Shown one piece after another: positions 58,831-64,000 of a stretch of 64,000 nucleotides of DNA. This stretch comes from Palaemon carinicauda. Taxonomy: Eukaryota > Arthropoda > Malacostraca > Decapoda > Palaemonidae. Within the stretch, counting starts at the first letter, position 1. Each line of letters opens with the position of its first letter. The notes beneath the pieces are model-generated. The model had not been told where the DNA came from and made no database searches. It was given only the letters and a program-made list of their open reading frames with translations. Position numbers and translations under genes: made by a program. The stretch is from positions 34,232,480 through 34,296,479 of the forward strand of contig NC_090767.1 of the NCBI RefSeq assembly GCF_036898095.1, in the 5' to 3' direction.

Positions 58831-59535
58831 GAAAGACAAAAAAGGCCGGACTTCGCTCAGAAAGGCAAAAAAGGCCGGACTTCACTCCGAAAGACAAAAA
58901 AGGCCAGACTTCGCTCCGAAAGACAAAAAAAGCCGGACTTCGCTCCGAAAGGCGAAAAAGGCCGGACTTCCCTCTGAAAGGCAAAAAAGGCTGGACTTCG
59001 CTCAAAGAGACAAAAAAGGGCGGACTTTGCTCCGAAAGGCAAAAAAGGTCGGACTTCGCTATGAAAGGCAAAAGAGGCCAAACTTCGCTCCGAAATACGA
59101 AAAAGGCCGGACTTCGCTTCGGGAGACAAAAAAGGCCGGACTTCGCTTCGGGAGACAAAAAAGGCCGGACTTCGCTCCAAAAAGCGAAAAAGGCCGGACT
59201 TCCCTCCAAAAGGCAAAAAAGGATGGACTGAGCTACGAGAGGCAGAAAAGGCTGTACTTCGCTCTGGAAGAAAAAAAGGCCGGATTTCGCTCCGAAAGAC
59301 AAAAAAGGCCGGACATTGCTTGAAAAGATAAAAAAGGCTGGACTTCGCTCCGAAAGGCGAAAAAGGCCGGACTTCGTTTTGAAAGACAGAAAAGGCCGGA
59401 CTTCGCTCCGGAAGACAAAAAAGGCCGGACTTCGCTCCGAAAGAAAAAAAGCCGGACTCCACTCTGGGAGACAACAAAGGCCGGACTTCGCTCCAAAAGG
59501 CGAAAAAAGGCCGGACTTCCCTCCAAAAGGCAAAA

Positions 59536-62163
59536 AAGCTTGTTTTGAGAGTGAAAGCTTATTTCAAGCCTTCAAGCTTATTTCGAGCCTAAAAGCTTAT
59601 TTCAAGCCTAAAATCTTATTTCGAACCAGAAAGCTTATTTCAAGCCAGCAAGCTAAATTTGAGCCTAAAAGCTTATTTCAAGCCTAAAAGCTTATTTCGA
59701 GCCTGAAAGCTTATTTCAAGCCTACAAGCTTATTTCAAGCCTAAAAGCTTATTTTAAGCCTAAAAGCTTATTTCGAGCCTGAAAGCTTATTTCAAGCCTA
59801 CAAGCTTATTTTGAGCTTGGAAGCTTATTTCAAGCCTAAAAGCTTATTTCGAGCCTGAGAGCTTATTTCAAGCCTACAAGCTTCTTTCGAGCCTTAAAGC
59901 TTATTTCAAGCCTAAAAGCCTTTTTCGAGACTGAAAGCTTATTTCAAGCCTACAAGCTTATTTCTAGCCTAAAAGCTTATTTCAAGCATTCAAGCTCATT
60001 TCGAGCCTGAAAGCTTATTTCAAGCCTAAAAGCTTATTTCAAGCCAAAAAGCTTATTTCAAGCCTACAAGCTTATTTCGAGCCTTAAAGCTTATTTCAAG
60101 CCTAAAAGCCTTTTTCGAGACTGAAAGCTTATTTCAAGCCTACAAGCTTATTTCTAGCCTAAAAGCTTATTTCAAGCATTCAAGCTCATTTCGAGCCTGA
60201 AAGCTTATTTCAAGCATAAAAGCTTATTTTGAGCCTGAAAGCTTATTTCAAGCCTCAAAGCTTATTTCTAGCCAGAAAGCTTATTTCAAGCCAACAAGCT
60301 TATTTCGAGCCTAAATGCTTATTTGAAGCCTAAAAGCTTTTTCGAGCCTGAAAGCTTATTTCAAGCGTACAAGCTTATTTCGAGCCTAAAAGCTTATTTC
60401 AAGCCTAAAAGCTTATTTCAAGCCTAAAAGCCTATTTAGAGCCTATAAGCTTTTTTCATGACTAAAAGCTCATTTCGAGCCTGAAAGCTTATTTCAAGCC
60501 CTCAAGCTTATTTCGAGCCTAAGAGCTTATTTCAAGCCGAAAAGCTCACTTAGAGCCTGAAAGCTCATTTCAAGCCTACAAGGTTATTTTGAGCCTAAAA
60601 GCTTATTTCAAGCCTGAAAGCTTATTTCGAGCCTGAAAGCTTATTTCAAGCCTAAAAGCTTAATTCAAGCCCGAAAGCTTATTTCAAGCCTACAAGCTTA
60701 TATCGAGCCTTAAAGCTTATTCCAAGCCTAAAAGCTTATTTCAAGCGTGAAAGCTTATTTCAAGCCTACAAGCTTATTTCGAGCCTAGTACCTTATTTCA
60801 AGCCTAAAAGCTTGTTTTGAGCCTGAAAGCTTATTTCAAGCCTACAAGCTTATTCGAGCCAAGAAGCTTACTTCAAGCCTAAAAGCTTGTTTCGAGCCTG
60901 AAAACTTATTTCAAGCCTTCAAGCTTATTTCAAGCCTAAAAGCTTATTTCAAGCCAACAAGCTTATTACGAGCGTAAAAGCTTATTTCAAGCCCACAAGC
61001 ATATTTTGAGCCTAAAAGCTTATTTCAAGCCGGAAGGCTTATTTCAAGCCAGAAAGCTTATTTCAAGCCTACAAGCTAATTTTAAGCCTTAAAGCTTATT
61101 TCACGCCTAAAAGCTTATTTTGAGCCAGAAACCTTATTTCAAGCCATCAAGCTTATTTCGAGCCTTAAAGCTTATTTTAAGCCTGAAAGCTTATTTCGAG
61201 CCTGAAAGCTTATTTCAAGCCATCAAGCTTATTTCTAGCCTAAAAGCTCATTTAAAGCCTAAAAGCTTATTTCGATCCTGAAAGATTATTTCAAGCCCAC
61301 ATGATTATTTCGAGCCTAAAAGCTTATTTCAAGCAAAAAAGCTTATTTCAAGCCTAAAAGCTTATTTCAAGCCTACAACCTTATTGCGAGCCTAAAAGCT
61401 TATTTCAAGTCTAAAAGCTTACTTCGAGCTTAAAAGCTTATTTCAAGCCTACAAGCTTATATCGAGCCTAAAAGCTTATCTCAAGCCTTGAAGCTTATTT
61501 CAAGCCTAAGAGCTTTTTTCAAGCCTAAAAGCTTATTTTGTGCCTGAAAGCTTATTTCAAGCCTACAAGCTTATTTCGAGCCTAGAAGCTTATTTCCAGC
61601 CTTAAAGCTTATTTAGAGCCTGGAATCTTATTTCAAGCCTACAAGCTTATTTCAAGCCTAAAAGCTTATTTTAAGCCTACAAGCTTATTTCAAGCCTGAA
61701 AGCTTATTTCAAGCCTACAAGCTTATTTTGAGCTTGAAAGCTTATTTCAAGCCTAAAAGTTTATTTCGAGCCTGAGAGCTTATTTCAAGCCTACAGGCTT
61801 ATTTCGAGCCTTAAAGTTTATTTCTAGCCTAAAAGCTTATTTCGAGCCTACAAGCTTATTTCAAGCCTACAAGCTTATTTCAAGCCTACAAGTTTATTTC
61901 AAGCCTAAAAGCTTATTTCGAGCCAGAAAGCTTATTTCAAGCCAACAAGCTTATTTCGAGCCTAAATGCTTATTTCAAGCCTAAAAGCTTTTTTCGAGCC
62001 TGAAAGCTTATTTCAAGCCTACAAGCTTATTTCAAGCCTAAAAGCTTATTTCAAGCCTAAAAGCTTATTTTGAGCCTATAAGCTTTTTTCAAGCATAAAA
62101 GCTCATTTCGAGCCTGGAAGCTTATTTCAAGCCCTCAAGGTTATTTCGAGCCTAAAAGCTTAT
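59536..62163. repeat. 19-bp HindIII-type satellite array, about 2.6 kb
   Basis: Units AAGCTTATTTC(A/G)AGCCT(A/G/C)(A/C), about 138 of them by length, with AAGCTT starts 19 bp apart (for example 59707, 59726). CAAGCC and CGAGCC forms often alternate, giving a 38-bp dimer in places. A block around 59860-59990 recurs near 60060-60180, and one around 60280-60440 recurs near 61920-62110, so block duplication occurs here too. Unlike the 29-bp array it contains many stop triplets. It is joined to the 29-bp array on the left without a gap and interrupted by a TTAA element on the right. Confidence 0.93.
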
Positions 62164-62167
62164 TTAA

Positions 62168-62182
62168 CCCTGGATAGGTACG
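62168..62182 (+). repeat. Terminal inverted repeat of the second TTAA element
   Basis: Identical to 3914-3928 and to the complement of 7832-7846. Confidence 0.9.
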
Positions 62183-62184
62183 AT

Positions 62185-62200
62185 GGGTCGTTCGCGACCC
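62185..62200. other. Hairpin next to the terminal repeat, second element
   Basis: GGGTCG, loop TTCG, CGACCC. Same stem as 7814-7829 with a different loop. Confidence 0.7.
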
Positions 62201-62354
62201 CGAGCGTCAAAAAAAAAACAGGTTTTTCTCACGTGACTCACCCCCGTGACTGAATTTGTGGGTGATCGACCTGCAGGAGGTGTCTCCCCTACATGCTCTA
62301 GTAGTGTCCAGATGTGCATTGTTGTAGCTCTACTCCTTCCCCGATTTCTGAGAC

Positions 62355-62387
62355 GCGTCGGGGTCGAGCGCGACCGAGTTTACCCTT
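62355..62387 (-). repeat. Subterminal 33-bp motif, second element
   Basis: Reverse complement of the motif at 7629-7661, at the same distance from the element end. Confidence 0.75.
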
Positions 62388-62559
62388 CTAAGGTAGTTTG
62401 CATAATTATCAAAGTTATTACGTATTATGAAATTGTCGTAGAATGGTGCAACTTGTATAGGTTATCAGTTGTGGAAAGTCTTGGTGGATTGTTTGGCTAC
62501 CATGTTCATGATTTTTTTTTTAGTTAAAATGTCGTTCATCACCACGAGGACCATTTTAC

Positions 62560-64000
62560 CGCGAGTGCCCATTTTTCATTTTTTTTCATTTTTTTGCCAA
62601 GTCATTTTTCCGTAAGATATTGCCAAATAGTGTCGTAAAACTTTTGCTTGTTTAGTGTTGGAAAGTGTGTCTAGATGATCTGGCTACCCATGCATGACTT
62701 TGTTTTTGTCAGATACGACGTAGTTATTGGTATATTGGGTATTTAACTGCGGTTACCAATTTCTGTTTTTTTTTCAATATTTGTAAAAATTACTACGTAG
62801 TAAGGAATTGCCGTATATTATTCATTTTTTTTTCATGTTTATGTGTTAGAAAGTGTGCCTTGATGGTTGGGCTAACACGTGCATGTCTTTTTTTTTATCT
62901 GAGATGCCGTATATTAGAATGTCGGGCCTTTTACCGCGAGTACCCCTTTTTCATTTTTTTTCATTTTTTTGCCAAGTCATTTTTCCGTAAGATATTGCGA
63001 AATAGTGTCGTAAAACTTTTGCTTTTATAGTGTTGGAAAGTGTGTCTAGATGATCTGGCTACCCATGCGTGATTTTGTTTTTGTCAGATACGACGTAGTT
63101 ATTGGTATATTGAATATTTAACTGCGGTTGCCAATTTCTGTTTTTTTTCAATATTTGTAAAAATTTACTACGTAGTAAGGAGTTGCCGTATATTATTGAT
63201 TTTTTTTTCATGTTTATGTGTTAGAAAGTGTGCCTTGATGGTTGGGCTAACACGTGCATGTCTTTTTTTTTATCTGAGATGCCCTATATTAGAATGTTGG
63301 GCATTTTTCCGCGAGTGCCCCTTTTTATTTGTTTTGCATTTTTTTGCTTAGTCATGTTACCGTAAGGAATTGGCAAGTAGTGTCGCAAAACTTATATTTT
63401 TATAGTGTTGGAAAGTGTTTCTAGATGATCTGGCTACCCATGCCTATCTTTTTTTTAGCCAGATATGGCGTATATATAAGTATGTGTTCGATTTTCCTGT
63501 GATTGCCATTTTTTCGTTTTTTCCCATTTCTTTCAAAATTACTACGTACTAAGGAACTATCACCGAGTAACGATTCATTTATATGTTTATTTGTCGGAAA
63601 ATGTGCCTTGATGGTTTGCCTAGCACGTGGCTGAATTTTTTTTTTTTCTGAAATGCCGTATACTAGAATGGCCATTTTTCCACGAGTGCCCCTTTTTATT
63701 TGTTTTGCTTTTTTTTGCTTAGTCATGTTACCGTAAGGAATTGGCAAGTAGTGTCGCAAAACTTATAATTTTATAGTGTTGGAAAGTGTTTCTAGATGAT
63801 CTGGCTACCCATGCCTATCTTTTTTTTTTTAGCCAGATATGGCGTATATATAGGTATGTGTTCGATTTTCCTGTGATTGCCATTTTTTCGTTTTTTCCCA
63901 TTTCTTTCAAAATTACTACGTACTAAGGAACTATCACAGAGTAATGATTCATTTAGATGTTTATTTGTCGGAAAATGTGCCTTGATGGTTTGCCTAGCAC
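62560..64000. repeat. 375-bp dimeric satellite inside the second TTAA element
   Basis: Reverse-complement copies of the monomers at about 5900-7460. Landmarks such as TTTTGCTTGTTTAGTGTTGG (from 62641) and the GGAATTGGCAAGTAGTGTCG blocks at about 63367 and 63738 repeat at about 370-375 bp. The diverged subfamily is again nearest the element end and the homogeneous subfamily lies further in. The array continues past the window. Confidence 0.88.

Larger units (their letters stand above)
16011..59537. repeat. 29-bp satellite array, 43.5 kb, about 1,500 units
   Basis: Head-to-tail units starting GGCCGGACTTCGCTCC, then (G/A)(A/G)AAG(G/A)C, then five to six A. Spacing is 29 (for example 27001, 27030, 27059). 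Indels of one to a few bases are scattered through the array. Recurrent variants include CCCTCC for CGCTCC, TTTGCTCC, a GGGAGACAAC form, a TCGGACTTCAGTCCGA hairpin form and a GGATGGACTGTG form. The + strand is purine-rich. The consensus has no T followed by AA, AG or GA on either strand, so every frame is open. Because 29 is not a multiple of three, any frame reads a 29-residue repeat over three units (87 bp): Lys/Arg-rich on +, Phe/Ser/Leu-rich on -. The resulting frames reach 958 codons (+, 41329-44205) and 804 codons (-, 56367-58781). Both strands being open, frame-breaking indels and absence of gene signals argue against coding. Confidence 0.95.
62164..64000. mobile_element. Second TTAA element, inverted, partial (runs off the window)
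   Basis: TTAA at 62164-62167, then CCCTGGATAGGTACG at 62168-62182, the same end as 7832-7846 read on the other strand. It continues collinear with the reverse complement of the first element: hairpin 62185-62200, the recurrent 93-codon frame (62246-62527), subterminal motif 62355-62387, and from about 62560 the 375-bp dimeric satellite in opposite orientation. It is inserted in a unit of the 19-bp satellite; variant units with TTTTAAGCC (for example 59752-59760) supply a TTAA target. No transposase is visible. The far end is outside the window. Confidence 0.85.

Noticed and set aside
16011..59537. CRISPR array, because the unit is 29 bp and regularly repeated
   Set aside because: There are no spacers: units are directly adjacent and vary among themselves. 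The context is eukaryotic and no cas-like gene is present.
3910..64000. A 60-kb composite transposon bounded by the two TTAA elements
   Set aside because: Each element has its own internal structure, the second one's far end is not visible, and no shared target duplication around the whole can be tested. Independent insertions are simpler.

Overview
The window is repeat DNA from a eukaryotic genome, and I see no intact host gene in it. The best guess is an animal, probably a malacostracan or decapod crustacean. This rests on the mix of elements: a DIRS1-type tyrosine-recombinase retrotransposon, a pogo/Tigger transposase relic, a non-LTR retrotransposon 3' end with a (TGA)n tail, piggyBac-like TTAA elements and very long satellites. 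The organism is an inference; no host gene fixes it.

Layout. Positions 1-3909 are single-copy-looking DNA with two dead transposon fragments (pogo/Tigger transposase at 584-1321, reverse transcriptase C-terminus at about 1742-2576). Positions 3910-7850 hold a complete non-autonomous element bounded by TTAA, with 15-bp terminal inverted repeats; its interior is a roughly 375-bp tandem satellite that is itself a dimer of about 187-bp half units. Positions 8225-15314 are a nearly complete but decayed DIRS element with inverted terminal repeats, reverse transcriptase, RNase H region, tyrosine recombinase and the diagnostic internal complementary region. A 500-base N gap (15511-16010) follows.

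Positions 16011-59537 are one continuous 43.5-kb array of a 29-bp satellite (about 1,500 units), with nested higher-order repeats. The consensus unit contains no stop triplet on either strand, so the array is open in all six frames and yields hundreds of spurious long reading frames. At 59536-59538 it switches without a gap to a second satellite, a 19-bp HindIII-type repeat (to 62163). A second TTAA element, inverted relative to the first, is inserted in the end of this 19-bp satellite at 62164 and runs off the window.

Nothing here works as a pathway. The parts relate as layers: satellites built by unequal exchange and block duplication, mobile elements inserted beside or into them, and one mobile element that carries its own satellite. 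The most notable points are the six-frame-open 29-bp satellite, the satellite-carrying TTAA element present as an inverted pair, and the preserved DIRS end architecture. Parts of the 29-bp array also look affected by assembly consensus error.
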